A stretch of 33,107 nucleotides of DNA from Lachnospiraceae bacterium (GCA_022769665.1 JALEIR010000035.1:1-33107), one strand, 5' to 3'. Shown: positions 1 through 9,273, numbered from the stretch's first letter. Numbers and translations: made by a program. Notes: generated by a model not told the origin, from the letters alone.

Positions 1-666
1 AAGGAAATTGTTGAGGCAATAGATATTTATCTGACGCAGGAAGGGTATCAGGTACTGAAGGCATATGACGGAGAAGAGGCGCTCAAGCTTCTCTCAAGAG
101 AGGAGGTTGACCTTCTTGTTATCGACGTTATGATGCCAAAACTTGACGGAATACGTGCAACACTTAAGATTCGGGAGCAGAATAACATTCCGATCATTAT
201 TTTGTCTGCAAAATCTGAGGATGCAGATAAGATTCTCGGGTTAAATGTAGGAGCTGATGATTATATTACGAAACCATTTAACCCGCTTGAACTGGTGGCG
301 AGAGTCAAATCTCAGCTTCGTAGATTTACGCAGCTGGGAAGTACAGTGATTGCACAAAATGCAGCAATCTATTCAACAGGAGGATTATCAGTTAATGATG
401 ACCTTAAAGAGGTGACAGTGGATGGGGAGCTTGTGAAGCTGACACCGATAGAATACAATATTCTGCTTCTTTTGGTAAAAAATCAGGGAAGGGTGTTCTC
501 TATAGACCAGATTTATGAAAATATCTGGAATGAGGATGCCATAGGTGCGGATAATACAGTGGCTGTACATATTCGTCACATCCGTGAAAAAATAGAGATT
601 AATCCCAAAGAACCCCGCTATTTAAAGGTGGTTTGGGGTGTAGGTTACAAAATAGACAAGCAGTAA
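1..666 (+). CDS. OmpR/PhoB-family response regulator, 5' end outside window
   Basis: The reading frame is open from base 1, so the true start lies upstream and only a few N-terminal residues are missing. The receiver domain fills the first half: the phospho-acceptor aspartate is in IDVMMPKLDG (codon at 124-126), followed by the conserved Thr/Ser region (IILSAKS) and the conserved lysine in DDYITKPFNPLEL. The C-terminal half is a winged-helix DNA-binding domain (LTPIEYNILLLL ... VAVHIRHIREKIE ... VVWGVGYKID). It should be phosphorylated by the kinase that starts 16 bases downstream and then bind target promoters as a dimer. The target genes cannot be told from sequence. The pair resembles VanR/VanS-like systems of Gram-positive bacteria, but that is only family-level similarity. 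Confidence 0.95.
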   Translation, partial: KEIVEAIDIYLTQEGYQVLKAYDGEEALKLLSREEVDLLVIDVMMPKLDGIRATLKIREQNNIPIIILSAKSEDADKILGLNVGADDYITKPFNPLELVARVKSQLRRFTQLGSTVIAQNAAIYSTGGLSVNDDLKEVTVDGELVKLTPIEYNILLLLVKNQGRVFSIDQIYENIWNEDAIGADNTVAVHIRHIREKIEINPKEPRYLKVVWGVGYKIDKQ

Positions 667-682
667 ACGGAATCGAGGAGAT

Positions 683-3427
683 ATGAAAAAGCTCAGATTG
701 AAAAGAGTACTTGTGGGATTGGCACAGCATTTGCTGGCGGCAGGAGCAATGTTGGCTGTCGCGGGGCTGCTTTTAAATTCTTATATTGAAGTTGAATCAA
801 TTGACGGTACACGATTTTACAAGGTTTTTCCGGTAGACGGCAGACAGGAATTTGAGGAATCGGATGTTTACCATGACCTTTTCAGAAATGCAGTCTCAGA
901 TATCACCCAGCTTGTTGTGATAAAAGAACAACTGGAAACCAATGATGTTTTTGATCCCAAAAAACGAATTGATACTACGGAATATGCAAAAAAAATAGGA
1001 GCAGACGACGGCTGCTCTATTTCTGCTGTCTATGAGTTGGATGATTTGATAAAATGGGGAAAATACGGCGTTGAGTATACGAATCGTATTATGACCATAT
1101 CCGAATTTGTAAATTATTTCGGCTATGTTATCTATCCGGAAAATTTTACATTGGATGAGTATGGACAGCTGTCTTTTGACGGTTTTTACAGACTGGGGGA
1201 GAATACCCCGGACACAGGGACGCCGCTGATGAATGAGGATGCGGACACTGCCGTGACGGCCGATTACGGTAAGAGCATGGAAGAAGTAGCTGTTATTTCG
1301 GAAAAAATGCAGGAAAAAATGCTGGAAAAGGATTTTGACATAGAGCAGTTGGAGGACATGGTTTTTGCCTACATTATGGGACAGAATCTGGACGGAATTG
1401 AAGTGTCTCACGATGACGGGAAAACAAAAGTCATGCTTTCCGTTTTAAACAGTCGCTATGGCACGGTAGACGGAGAAAAGCAATTGCTGAATTATGCGGA
1501 CAACTGGGTTGATTATATGCGTCTGCAAAGCAATATAGTTGCTTCCATCGAAAATCTTACTTTGAATTATCAGCGATATCAGATCTGCAATGAAGCCTAC
1601 AAGGAAGGAAAGAGCAATGCCAAATATGTGGTGCGTATGATGACAGATGAGGGCATGCGTACCTACACAAATCTTACGGATTTGAAGGATGCAACAGACG
1701 AAGATATTACGGAATATTTTTCCGAGTTCAGGAGATATCTGATTTATTATCCGGACAGCCTTGTATTCATGGGAAATACGATTTTGAGCGAGGATGAAAT
1801 TTACGGGTATGTTAGTGCCTATGAGTACGCTTATCCGGACACTACCCATATCTGGCTGGGACTGGATACCGATTATTCCGTCAAGGGAGACGCATTTTAT
1901 AACGCCAATGCAGTATATGAAAAAATAGTTCCCAATATGGGAAGATTTCTTGCTCTGATTATTTTTCTTGTACTTGCCTGGCTGGCAGTCGGTATTTATC
2001 TCTCTGTGACAGCCGGTACTGCAATTGATGAAAACGGTGAAAAAGTAAGGTATTTGAACCGTTTTGATCATATATGGACCGAAATACTGATTTTGATTGT
2101 TGCAGCGATAGTTTACGGCGGTATTTACGGCTTCCGGGTAATCACAGGTATTGCCGAGACAGCCGGTGCCGTACAGGAAGAGATGCTTGGCATCAGACTG
2201 ACGACCATTCTGCGGTATGGTATTTTTGCACTGTACGGTATCTATCTAAGCTTGTCTGCAGGAATTGTATGGTACAGTTTTGTACGGCGTATGAAGTCCG
2301 GAAATATTTGGGAGGACAGCTTGCTGCATCATGTCTGTGCAGGCATTGCAAAAGCAGCACGATATATTTTCAGACATAAGAATTCTGTGACAAGTATCCT
2401 CCTTCCGTATAATTTGTTCCTGTTTCTCAATCTTGCAGGAGTGGTTATGGTATATCGCTACAGAGATAAACAGATGCTTATGCTTGCGATTTTGATTGGT
2501 ATAGTTACTTTTGACAGTATTATCGGTGTCGTAATGTTCAAGCACGGTGGCGAAAAAAATGAAATTGTGGAAGGAATAAACAGAATCCGTGACGGAGAGG
2601 TGGACTACAAGCTGGATACAGCCAATCTGCACGGTGCAAACAAAGAATTGGCGGATGCGGTAAACAATATCGGTGAAGGTATTCGCAAAGCAGTTAAAAC
2701 AAGTATGAAGGATGAGCAGATGAAGACGGATTTGATTACGAATGTTTCTCACGATATCAAGACGCCGCTGACATCCATTATCAACTATGTAGATTTACTG
2801 AAGCGATTGAAAATTACAGAAGAACCGGCAAAAGGTTATATCGAAATCCTTGATAATAAAGCACAGAGATTGAAACAACTGACGGATGACTTGGTGGAAG
2901 CATCCAAAATTTCATCAGGCAATATAATTCTAAACAGGGAAAAGATTAACCTGACAGAACTGATGAACCAGGGAATCGGCGAATTTTCCGAAAAACTGGA
3001 GGAAAACGGGCTTCAGGTTGTGTTTGAAAATAATGATCTGCCGGCATATATTTACGCGGACAGCAGACGTATGTGGCGTGTGTTGGAAAACCTTTTGAAT
3101 AATATCTGTAAATATGCGATGGAAAATACCAGAGTATATATTGATATGGAAGTGGACAGCGGAAGAGTAAAGGCATCTGTCAAAAATATTTCCAAACAGC
3201 AGATGAATATACGACCGGAAGAGTTGACAGAACGGTTTATCCGGGGAGATTCGGCGAGAAGCACGGAGGGAAGCGGATTGGGGCTTTCCATCGCACAAAG
3301 TCTGACCCGTGTGCAGGGAGGAGAATTTCAGATTTATCTGGATGGTGACTTATTCAAGGTGACGTTGGATTTCCCGGAGTATTCAGAACAACAGGCAGAA
3401 TCTTCCGGAGACCAAAAGAATATATAA
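683..3427 (+). CDS. Large multi-pass membrane sensor histidine kinase
   Basis: 914 residues; the start is set by GAGGAG at 675-680. Membrane segments are seen near residues 10-32, 421-443, 466-488, 511-533, 570-592 and 597-618. Between the first and second lies an extracytoplasmic domain of about 390 residues that I do not recognise. After the last membrane segment comes a HAMP-like linker, then the dimerisation/phosphoacceptor helix with NVSHDIKTPLT (His690), the N-box LENLLNNICKY (about 801-811) and the ATP-binding glycine box EGSGLGLSIA (862-871). All the elements of an active HisKA/HATPase_c kinase are present. It is cotranscribed with the response regulator just upstream, so the two form a two-component pair. 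The signal is unknown. The large outer domain and six-pass layout are bigger than in the usual VanS-type kinase. Confidence 0.93.
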   Translation: MKKLRLKRVLVGLAQHLLAAGAMLAVAGLLLNSYIEVESIDGTRFYKVFPVDGRQEFEESDVYHDLFRNAVSDITQLVVIKEQLETNDVFDPKKRIDTTEYAKKIGADDGCSISAVYELDDLIKWGKYGVEYTNRIMTISEFVNYFGYVIYPENFTLDEYGQLSFDGFYRLGENTPDTGTPLMNEDADTAVTADYGKSMEEVAVISEKMQEKMLEKDFDIEQLEDMVFAYIMGQNLDGIEVSHDDGKTKVMLSVLNSRYGTVDGEKQLLNYADNWVDYMRLQSNIVASIENLTLNYQRYQICNEAYKEGKSNAKYVVRMMTDEGMRTYTNLTDLKDATDEDITEYFSEFRRYLIYYPDSLVFMGNTILSEDEIYGYVSAYEYAYPDTTHIWLGLDTDYSVKGDAFYNANAVYEKIVPNMGRFLALIIFLVLAWLAVGIYLSVTAGTAIDENGEKVRYLNRFDHIWTEILILIVAAIVYGGIYGFRVITGIAETAGAVQEEMLGIRLTTILRYGIFALYGIYLSLSAGIVWYSFVRRMKSGNIWEDSLLHHVCAGIAKAARYIFRHKNSVTSILLPYNLFLFLNLAGVVMVYRYRDKQMLMLAILIGIVTFDSIIGVVMFKHGGEKNEIVEGINRIRDGEVDYKLDTANLHGANKELADAVNNIGEGIRKAVKTSMKDEQMKTDLITNVSHDIKTPLTSIINYVDLLKRLKITEEPAKGYIEILDNKAQRLKQLTDDLVEASKISSGNIILNREKINLTELMNQGIGEFSEKLEENGLQVVFENNDLPAYIYADSRRMWRVLENLLNNICKYAMENTRVYIDMEVDSGRVKASVKNISKQQMNIRPEELTERFIRGDSARSTEGSGLGLSIAQSLTRVQGGEFQIYLDGDLFKVTLDFPEYSEQQAESSGDQKNI

Positions 3428-3440
3428 CATGAAATATGAA

Positions 3441-3475
3441 TGACCCCGCCCGTTTAGGAGCGAGGTCATTTTTTT
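3441..3475 (+). terminator. Rho-independent terminator after the two-component pair
   Basis: TGACCCCGCC pairs with GCGAGGTCA (one mismatch) around a short loop and is followed by a run of seven T. The T-run reaches the stop codon of prs on the other strand, so the convergent genes share almost no spacer. Confidence 0.8.
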
Positions 3476-4673
3476 AGTCCATGGTGATATCAATGTTTTG
3501 CCGGTTGTTATAAGCTTCCAGGATGCTGTGCATCTTTTCGGTGGTAGCCATAGTATTGGAAAGTGAAGCATCATGATTCATAAAATCAATGAGGGATGCG
3601 ATAAACTTACTCATGTCTGCTTCGATAAAGTAAGGTCTTGTATAGAGCTCAGGGGGAAGATAGGTTAAGTCTGTGGTTACAACCTTGTCAAAGTATCCTT
3701 GCTCATAAGCTGCGTCAAAAGCCTTTAATCCGTCTGTGAAGAGACCGAAGGTACAGCAGATGAAAACACGTCTTGCGTTCATCTTTTTCAACTGTTTTGC
3801 TGTGTCAATCATACTTCCGCCGGATGATATCATATCGTCAATAATGATAATATCCTTACCGTCAATGTTATCACCTAAAAATTCATGTGCCACAATGGGG
3901 TTCTTTCCGTTGACGATAGTAGAATAATCTCTGCGCTTATAGAACATACCGGTATCTACGCCCAAAACGCTTGCAAAATAGATTGCACGGTCCAAAGCAC
4001 CTTCATCGGGACTGATTACCAGGAGATGCTCCTTGTCCACAATTAAATCATCCTCTGCGTTCAGAAGAGCTTTGATAAACTGATATGGAGTCGTAAAATT
4101 GTCAAAACCGTTAAGCGGTGTGGAATTTTGGACTCTGGGGTCATGGGCATCAAAGGTGATAAAATTGCTGATTCCCATATCCCGAAGTTCTCTCAATGCA
4201 TATGCACAATCAAGAGATTCCCTTCCGTTTCTCTTATGCTGACGCCCCTCGTAAAGAAACGGCATGATGACATTAATTCGGTGGGCTTTGCCGTTACAGG
4301 CGGCAATAACGCGTTTCAAATCCTGATAATGGTCATCGGGAGACATATGATTGGTATATCCGTTCATTTTATATGTTATACTGTGATTACAGACATCTAC
4401 CAGCAAAAATAAATCCTTGCCGCGTATGCTCTCGCCGAAGACGGCCTTTGCCTCGCCTGTGCCGAAGCGGGGAACGGATACATTGACCAGATAATTGCTT
4501 TCGCTGTAGCCGTGGAACGCCGGGTCGCTTTTTACTTTATCATTGTGGACACTTTTTCTGAATTCCACAAGATAATCATTAATTCTGCGCCCCATTTTTT
4601 CTGCTGAAGGCAGAGCCACGATTTTTAACGGAGCAACGGGCATGGCATTTTCAAGCTCTTGTAAATTAGGCAT
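3474..4673 (-). CDS. prs: Ribose-phosphate pyrophosphokinase (PRPP synthetase), long form
   Basis: Makes 5-phosphoribosyl-1-pyrophosphate from ribose 5-phosphate and ATP, the precursor for purine, pyrimidine, NAD, histidine and tryptophan synthesis. 399 residues against about 315 in the classic bacterial enzyme; the extra length is spread over the N-terminal part and a C-terminal tail. Recognisable elements are FLYEGRQHKR (about 139-148), ITFDAHDPRVQN (172-183) and the PRPP-binding loop DIIIIDDMISSGGSM (274-288). The start is supported by an AGGAGG-type site just upstream (minus strand of 4682-4688). It stands alone on the minus strand, convergent with the sensor kinase and divergent from the DUF512 gene, with its own sigma-A promoter. 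The PRPP loop makes the family sure; the long form is familiar to me from Clostridia, which is recollection rather than something seen here. Confidence 0.93.
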   Translation of the reverse strand: MPNLQELENAMPVAPLKIVALPSAEKMGRRINDYLVEFRKSVHNDKVKSDPAFHGYSESNYLVNVSVPRFGTGEAKAVFGESIRGKDLFLLVDVCNHSITYKMNGYTNHMSPDDHYQDLKRVIAACNGKAHRINVIMPFLYEGRQHKRNGRESLDCAYALRELRDMGISNFITFDAHDPRVQNSTPLNGFDNFTTPYQFIKALLNAEDDLIVDKEHLLVISPDEGALDRAIYFASVLGVDTGMFYKRRDYSTIVNGKNPIVAHEFLGDNIDGKDIIIIDDMISSGGSMIDTAKQLKKMNARRVFICCTFGLFTDGLKAFDAAYEQGYFDKVVTTDLTYLPPELYTRPYFIEADMSKFIASLIDFMNHDASLSNTMATTEKMHSILEAYNNRQNIDITMD

Positions 4674-4737
4674 TTTAAAAGGCCTCCTGGAAATTTAAGT
4701 AAGACAGTCCGTACTGAACTGCTGTCACATACTAAAT

Positions 4738-4766
4738 TTTATAACATTATGCTAGTGACACGTCAA
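4738..4766 (-). promoter_or_regulatory. Sigma-A promoter of prs
   Basis: On the minus strand TTGACG (4761-4766) and TATAAA (4738-4743) are exactly 17 bases apart, about 65 bases upstream of the prs start. Confidence 0.75.
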
Positions 4767-4783
4767 GTTTTTTCTAGTAAGAT
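4755..4783 (+). promoter_or_regulatory. Possible sigma-A promoter of the DUF512 gene
   Basis: GTGACA (4755-4760), 17 bases, TAAGAT (4778-4783), 23 bases before the start codon. Its -35 box abuts the -35 box of the divergent prs promoter, so the two could compete for polymerase. Both boxes are imperfect. Confidence 0.45.
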
Positions 4784-4806
4784 AAAAGGTATAGAGGAGT
4801 AGGACA

Positions 4807-6144
4807 ATGAAAAAAGAACATGTTGTAAAAGCAGTTCTTCCCGGCAGTATTGCCGAGGAACTGGAGATAGAGCCGGGAGATAAAATTCTCTCCATAGACA
4901 ATACGGAAATCGAGGATATTTTTGACTATCAGTTTCTTGTGCAGGATACTTATATTGAGGTCCTGGTGGAAAAACCGGACGGTGAGCAGTGGCTTCTGGA
5001 AGTGGATAAGGAGTTTGACGAGGACCTGGGAATAGAATTTGAAAATGGGTTGATGGATGAGTACAGACACTGCCATAACAAATGTGTATTCTGCTTTATT
5101 GACCAGATGCCGCCGGGAATGCGGGATACATTGTATTTTAAAGATGATGATTCCAGGCTTTCTTTTTTACAGGGAAACTATGTGACTCTGACCAATATGT
5201 CCGATCATGACATTGACAGAATCTGCAGATACAGATTGTCACCCATTAATATTTCCTTTCAGACCATGAATCCAGAGCTTCGATGCAGGATGCTGAATAA
5301 CCGGTTCGCGGGTGAAGCGTTGAAAAAGGTAGATAAACTGATGCAGGCGGATATTCATATGAACGGACAAATTGTGCTGTGCAAGGGCCTGAACGATGGA
5401 AAGGAATTGGAGTTCAGTATTGAACAGCTGATGAAATATATTCCCAATCTGGAGAGTGTATCCGTTGTGCCTGTAGGATTGTCAAAATATCGGGAAGGAC
5501 TTTATCCCCTGGAGCCGTTTAGCGGGGAAGAGGCGGGAAAGGTCATTGATACCATTGAGAAATATCAGCAAATTTGCATGGAAAAGTATGGAATACATTT
5601 TGTACATGCCAGTGATGAATGGTATATTCTTGCAGGCAGAGAAATACCTGAGGAGGAGCGATATGACGGCTATCTCCAGCTGGAAAACGGCGTAGGAATG
5701 GTTCGACTGATGCTGAATGAATTTCATGCGGCAATGGAAACAAGAAAAGAAAAGGATGGATTTCCTTGTAATGATAAATGCGGAGAAATATCTCTGGCTA
5801 CAGGATTGCTTGCTTATCCTTATATTCTTAGGATGGCAGAGGAGTTGATGCTTGCATACCCTAATTTGAATTTACATGTCTATCCAATTACAAATTACTT
5901 TTTCGGTGAGAATATTACGGTTTCCGGGTTGATTACCGGGCAGGACCTTTTGGCTCAGTTAAAAGGGAAAGAATTGGGAAGCTGTTTGTTGCTTCCGGAG
6001 AATATTCTGCGAAGCGGTGAGGATGTTTTTTTGGATGACCTGCATGTGACAGACTTGGAAAAGGCTTTACAAGTGCCTGTGAATATTGTAAAATCAAGCG
6101 GATGTGAGTTTGTGGAAACCATTTTAAGAGCAGTGGTAAAATAA
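4807..6144 (+). CDS. DUF512 protein: PDZ-like domain plus radical-SAM-like iron-sulfur domain
   Basis: 445 residues, with GAGGAG just upstream of the start. Residues 1-70 look like a PDZ-type fold (VLPGSIAEELEIEPGDKILSI). Next comes a cysteine motif C89-x3-C93-x2-C96 (CHNKCVFC), as used by radical SAM enzymes to hold a 4Fe-4S cluster, then the family block FIDQMPPGMRDTLYFKDDD and, in the C-terminal half, a DUF512-type region with further cysteines (CNDKCGE). The biochemical function of this widespread family is not established to my knowledge. It sits directly ahead of der, plsY and gpsA with a 36-base gap, suggesting cotranscription and perhaps a housekeeping role linked to translation or envelope synthesis; that link is inference. 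Confidence 0.85.
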   Translation: MKKEHVVKAVLPGSIAEELEIEPGDKILSIDNTEIEDIFDYQFLVQDTYIEVLVEKPDGEQWLLEVDKEFDEDLGIEFENGLMDEYRHCHNKCVFCFIDQMPPGMRDTLYFKDDDSRLSFLQGNYVTLTNMSDHDIDRICRYRLSPINISFQTMNPELRCRMLNNRFAGEALKKVDKLMQADIHMNGQIVLCKGLNDGKELEFSIEQLMKYIPNLESVSVVPVGLSKYREGLYPLEPFSGEEAGKVIDTIEKYQQICMEKYGIHFVHASDEWYILAGREIPEEERYDGYLQLENGVGMVRLMLNEFHAAMETRKEKDGFPCNDKCGEISLATGLLAYPYILRMAEELMLAYPNLNLHVYPITNYFFGENITVSGLITGQDLLAQLKGKELGSCLLLPENILRSGEDVFLDDLHVTDLEKALQVPVNIVKSSGCEFVETILRAVVK

Positions 6145-6180
6145 AAGTCGGGCCGATTTGACGGCAGAATGAGAGGAAAA

Positions 6181-7521
6181 ATGGCAAAGAAAGCGACCAA
6201 GCCGATTGTTGCGGTAGTGGGGCGTCCCAATGTGGGAAAATCTACACTGTTCAATGCTTTGGCAGGGGAAAAAATATCAATAGTGAAGGATACTCCCGGT
6301 ATAACAAGAGATCGTATTTATGCAGATGTTACATGGCTGGACAAAACCTTTACATTAATTGACACCGGCGGTATCGAACCGGACAGCAATGATGTGATAC
6401 TGTCCCAGATGCGGGAGCAGGCGGAAATTGCCATGGAAACCGCGGATGTGATTATTTTCCTTGTAGATGTGAAACAGGGGTTGGTAGACGCGGATTCCAA
6501 GGTGGCGGATATGCTGCGTCGTTCCAGAAAACCGGTGGTTCTTGTGGTAAATAAGGTAGACAGCTTTGAAAAATATATGGCGGACGTCTATGAATTCTAT
6601 AACCTGGGAATCGGGGATCCCCATCCTATATCTGCGGTAAACCGGCTGGGCCTTGGAGATATGCTGGATGAAGTGATGCGTTATTTCCCGGAAACAGATA
6701 GCGGGGAGGATGAAGACGACAGACCAAGAGTGGCTATTGTGGGTAAGCCCAATGTTGGGAAGTCTTCTTTAATCAATAAGCTTCTTGGTGAAAACAGGTT
6801 GATTGTGTCAGATATTGCGGGAACTACAAGAGATGCGGTTGATACGGAAATTACGTATAACGGCAAAGAGTATGTATTTATTGATACCGCAGGACTTCGA
6901 CGGAAGAATAAGATAAAAGAAGAACTTGAGAAATTCATGATTGTCCGCACAGTCAGTGCAGTGGAGCGGGCAGACATTGTGGTGCTGGTGATTGATGCCG
7001 TTGAAGGTGTCACGGAGCAGGATGCCAAGATTGCGGGAATTGCCCATGAGAGAGGAAAGGCTGTCATTATTGCGGTTAATAAATGGGACGCTGTGGAAAA
7101 GGATGACAAAACCATTTACAGGGTTACAGAAAAGATACGAAATACGCTGTCCTTTATGCCCTATGCCGAAATTTTGTTTGTATCCGCAAAGAGTGGACAG
7201 AGACTTCCGAAGCTGTTTGAGACCATCGATATGGTAAGTGAGAACCATGCTATGCGCGTTGCGACAGGTGTGCTGAATGAAATCATGGCAGAAGCGGTTG
7301 CCATGCAGCAACCGCCTTCCGATAAAGGAAAGCGTCTCAGATTGTATTATATCACACAGGTGGCGGTAAAACCTCCAACCTTTGTTATCTTTGTCAATGA
7401 CAAGGAATTGATGCATTTTTCCTATACCAGATATATTGAAAATCAGATACGAGAGACATTTGGATTTAAGGGAACACCTCTTAAGTTTATCATCAGAGAA
7501 CGAAACGAAAAGGAGCAATAG
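6181..7521 (+). CDS. der: Ribosome biogenesis GTPase Der (EngA)
   Basis: Essential double-GTPase needed for 50S ribosome maturation. Two G domains in tandem: GRPNVGKS at 14-21 and GKPNVGKS at 188-195, with DTGG and DTAG as G3 and NKVD and NKWD as G4 motifs, then a KH-like C-terminal domain. I chose the start at 6181 (446 residues) because GAGAGG at 6171-6176 precedes it; an in-frame ATG at 6169 would add only MRGK and has no good ribosome site. The stop is 4 bases before the plsY start, so the two are cotranscribed. Confidence 0.97.
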   Translation: MAKKATKPIVAVVGRPNVGKSTLFNALAGEKISIVKDTPGITRDRIYADVTWLDKTFTLIDTGGIEPDSNDVILSQMREQAEIAMETADVIIFLVDVKQGLVDADSKVADMLRRSRKPVVLVVNKVDSFEKYMADVYEFYNLGIGDPHPISAVNRLGLGDMLDEVMRYFPETDSGEDEDDRPRVAIVGKPNVGKSSLINKLLGENRLIVSDIAGTTRDAVDTEITYNGKEYVFIDTAGLRRKNKIKEELEKFMIVRTVSAVERADIVVLVIDAVEGVTEQDAKIAGIAHERGKAVIIAVNKWDAVEKDDKTIYRVTEKIRNTLSFMPYAEILFVSAKSGQRLPKLFETIDMVSENHAMRVATGVLNEIMAEAVAMQQPPSDKGKRLRLYYITQVAVKPPTFVIFVNDKELMHFSYTRYIENQIRETFGFKGTPLKFIIRERNEKEQ

Positions 7522-7525
7522 AGAA

Positions 7526-8221
7526 ATGGTAAGGGTTATCTGCTTGCTGATAGGCTATATCTTTGGACTGTTTCAGACGGCATATTTTTACGGGAAAGCG
7601 CATGGTATCGATATAAGGCAACACGGAAGCGGAAATTCCGGCACAACCAACGCACTTCGGGTTTTGGGAACGAAAGCAGGGCTGATTGTTTTTGCGGGAG
7701 ATTGCCTAAAATGTATGGCTGCTGTTTGGCTGGTACGGCTTCTTTTTGGTGAATCATATCATAACATCATTTATCTGCTTTGCCTTTACACGGGCGCGGG
7801 AGCAATTTTGGGACATAATTATCCTTTTTATATGAATTTTAAGGGCGGCAAGGGGATTGCGGCAACTGCGGGAATGGTATTGTCCTTCCATCCTTATTTT
7901 ATTATTACGGGTGTGCTTTTGTTTTTCATTCCCTTTTTTACAACGCATTATGTTTCGCTTGGTTCTTTGCTTGTTTATGCAGGCTTAATGATTCAACTGG
8001 TGATTTTCGGTCAGATGGGATTTTTTGCGGAAATGACACAAGGACAGCTGATTGAGATGTATATTGTCTTCGGATTTTTGCTGGTTCTTGCATACTGGAA
8101 ACACAGAGAGAATATCAAACGTCTGATTCACGGAAATGAAAGAAAGACTTATCTGTTTAAGAAGAATAAAGTAGAAGTGGAAGACGAAAAGTCGGAAAAG
8201 AGGGCCTATGGCAAAGATTAG
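7526..8221 (+). CDS. plsY: Acyl-phosphate:glycerol-3-phosphate acyltransferase PlsY
   Basis: Integral membrane enzyme that moves an acyl group from acyl-phosphate to the sn-1 position of glycerol 3-phosphate, the first step of phospholipid synthesis. 231 residues with several hydrophobic spans. The signature GSGNSGTTNALR (34-45) and the second loop GHNYPFYMNFKGGKGIA are intact. The start at 7526 follows AGGAG (7511-7515), which lies inside the end of der; an in-frame upstream ATG at 7436 would overlap der by 86 bases and lacks support. The C-terminal tail is charged (lysine and glutamate rich) and somewhat longer than usual. It overlaps gpsA, which makes its substrate glycerol 3-phosphate. 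Confidence 0.95.
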   Translation: MVRVICLLIGYIFGLFQTAYFYGKAHGIDIRQHGSGNSGTTNALRVLGTKAGLIVFAGDCLKCMAAVWLVRLLFGESYHNIIYLLCLYTGAGAILGHNYPFYMNFKGGKGIAATAGMVLSFHPYFIITGVLLFFIPFFTTHYVSLGSLLVYAGLMIQLVIFGQMGFFAEMTQGQLIEMYIVFGFLLVLAYWKHRENIKRLIHGNERKTYLFKKNKVEVEDEKSEKRAYGKD

Positions 8222-9221
8222 TATCCTGGGCGGAGGAAGCTGGGGAATTGCTCTTGCAGTACTGTTACATAAGAACGGACATGAGATTTGTGTATGGTCT
8301 GCGCTTGAAACTGAAATAGAAATGTTGAAGGAAAACCATGAGCACAAGATGCTGCCCGGGGTGATTCTGCCGGAAGATACGATATTTACGACAGATGAAC
8401 GTGAAGCGGTAGACGGAAAGGATTTGCTTGTGATGGCAGTGGCCAGCTCCTATACCAGAAGTACGGCAAAACGTATCGGCAGTTTGGTGGCTCCGCATCA
8501 AAAAATATTGAATGTGGCAAAGGGAATTGAAGAACATTCTCTGATGACGCTGTCTGAAATCATTGAGCAGGAGATTCCCCGGGCAGATGTGGCTGTTATG
8601 TCCGGTCCTTCTCATGCAGAAGAGGTTGGCAAGGGAATTCCCACAACAATTGTGGTAGGTGCAAAGACCCGGAAAACGGCAGAATACATTCAGAATCTGT
8701 TTATGAATGAGGCATTCCGCGTCTACATCAGCCCGGATATACTGGGTATGGAACTGGGCGGCTCCCTGAAAAACGTTGTGGCGTTGGCTGCAGGAATTGC
8801 GGATGGTCTTGGATATGGAGACAATACCAAGGCTGCACTGATTACAAGAGGAATCACGGAAATCTCCAGATTGGGTACTGCAATGGGAGGAAGATTTGAG
8901 ACCTTCTGCGGTCTGACCGGTATCGGTGACTTGATTGTAACCTGTGCCAGTATGCATTCCAGAAACCGCCGCGCCGGCATCCTCATCGGTCAGGGTAAGA
9001 GCTGTGAGGAAGCTATGGCTGAAGTGAAGATGGTAGTCGAGGGAGTTTATTCTGCAAAGGCTGCCATGGAGTTGGCGAAAAAATACGATGTTCAGTTACC
9101 CATCATTGAACAGGTTAATGCTGTACTGTTTGAGGGAAAGAGTGCGGATCAGGCGGTGAAGGATTTGATGCTTCGGGACAAGAAGATTGAAGTCCCTGCG
9201 TTTCCATGGCCTGAGGAATAA
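8208..9221 (+). CDS. gpsA: NAD(P)-dependent glycerol-3-phosphate dehydrogenase
   Basis: Reduces dihydroxyacetone phosphate to sn-glycerol 3-phosphate for PlsY. 337 residues. The dinucleotide-binding loop GGGSWG (8-13), NVAKGIE, SGPSHAEEV and the catalytic-domain signature LKNVVALAAGIADGLGYG are all present. The start codon lies inside the last 14 bases of plsY in another frame, so translation is probably coupled. This is the last gene of the der-plsY-gpsA run, followed by a terminator shared with metF. In Bacillus subtilis spoIVA lies a short way downstream of gpsA; here it is 8.4 kb away. Confidence 0.97.
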   Translation: MAKISILGGGSWGIALAVLLHKNGHEICVWSALETEIEMLKENHEHKMLPGVILPEDTIFTTDEREAVDGKDLLVMAVASSYTRSTAKRIGSLVAPHQKILNVAKGIEEHSLMTLSEIIEQEIPRADVAVMSGPSHAEEVGKGIPTTIVVGAKTRKTAEYIQNLFMNEAFRVYISPDILGMELGGSLKNVVALAAGIADGLGYGDNTKAALITRGITEISRLGTAMGGRFETFCGLTGIGDLIVTCASMHSRNRRAGILIGQGKSCEEAMAEVKMVVEGVYSAKAAMELAKKYDVQLPIIEQVNAVLFEGKSADQAVKDLMLRDKKIEVPAFPWPEE

Positions 9222-9242
9222 AGGAAAATCTGAATGATATTG

Positions 9243-9272
9243 AAAACGCCGGCAAGAATGCCGGCGTTCTTT
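9243..9272. terminator. Shared terminator between convergent gpsA and metF
   Basis: Ten-base-pair perfect stem AACGCCGGCA / TGCCGGCGTT with an AGAA tetraloop. The T-run is short on both strands (CTTT on plus, TTTTC on minus), so it may serve both genes. Confidence 0.75.
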
Positions 9273-9273
9273 G

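Noticed and set aside
1445..2071. 208-codon minus-strand frame within the sensor kinase gene
   Set aside because: Fully antisense to a confident gene, no ribosome site or recognisable domain.
6808..7518. 236-codon minus-strand frame within der
   Set aside because: Antisense to der; no family features.
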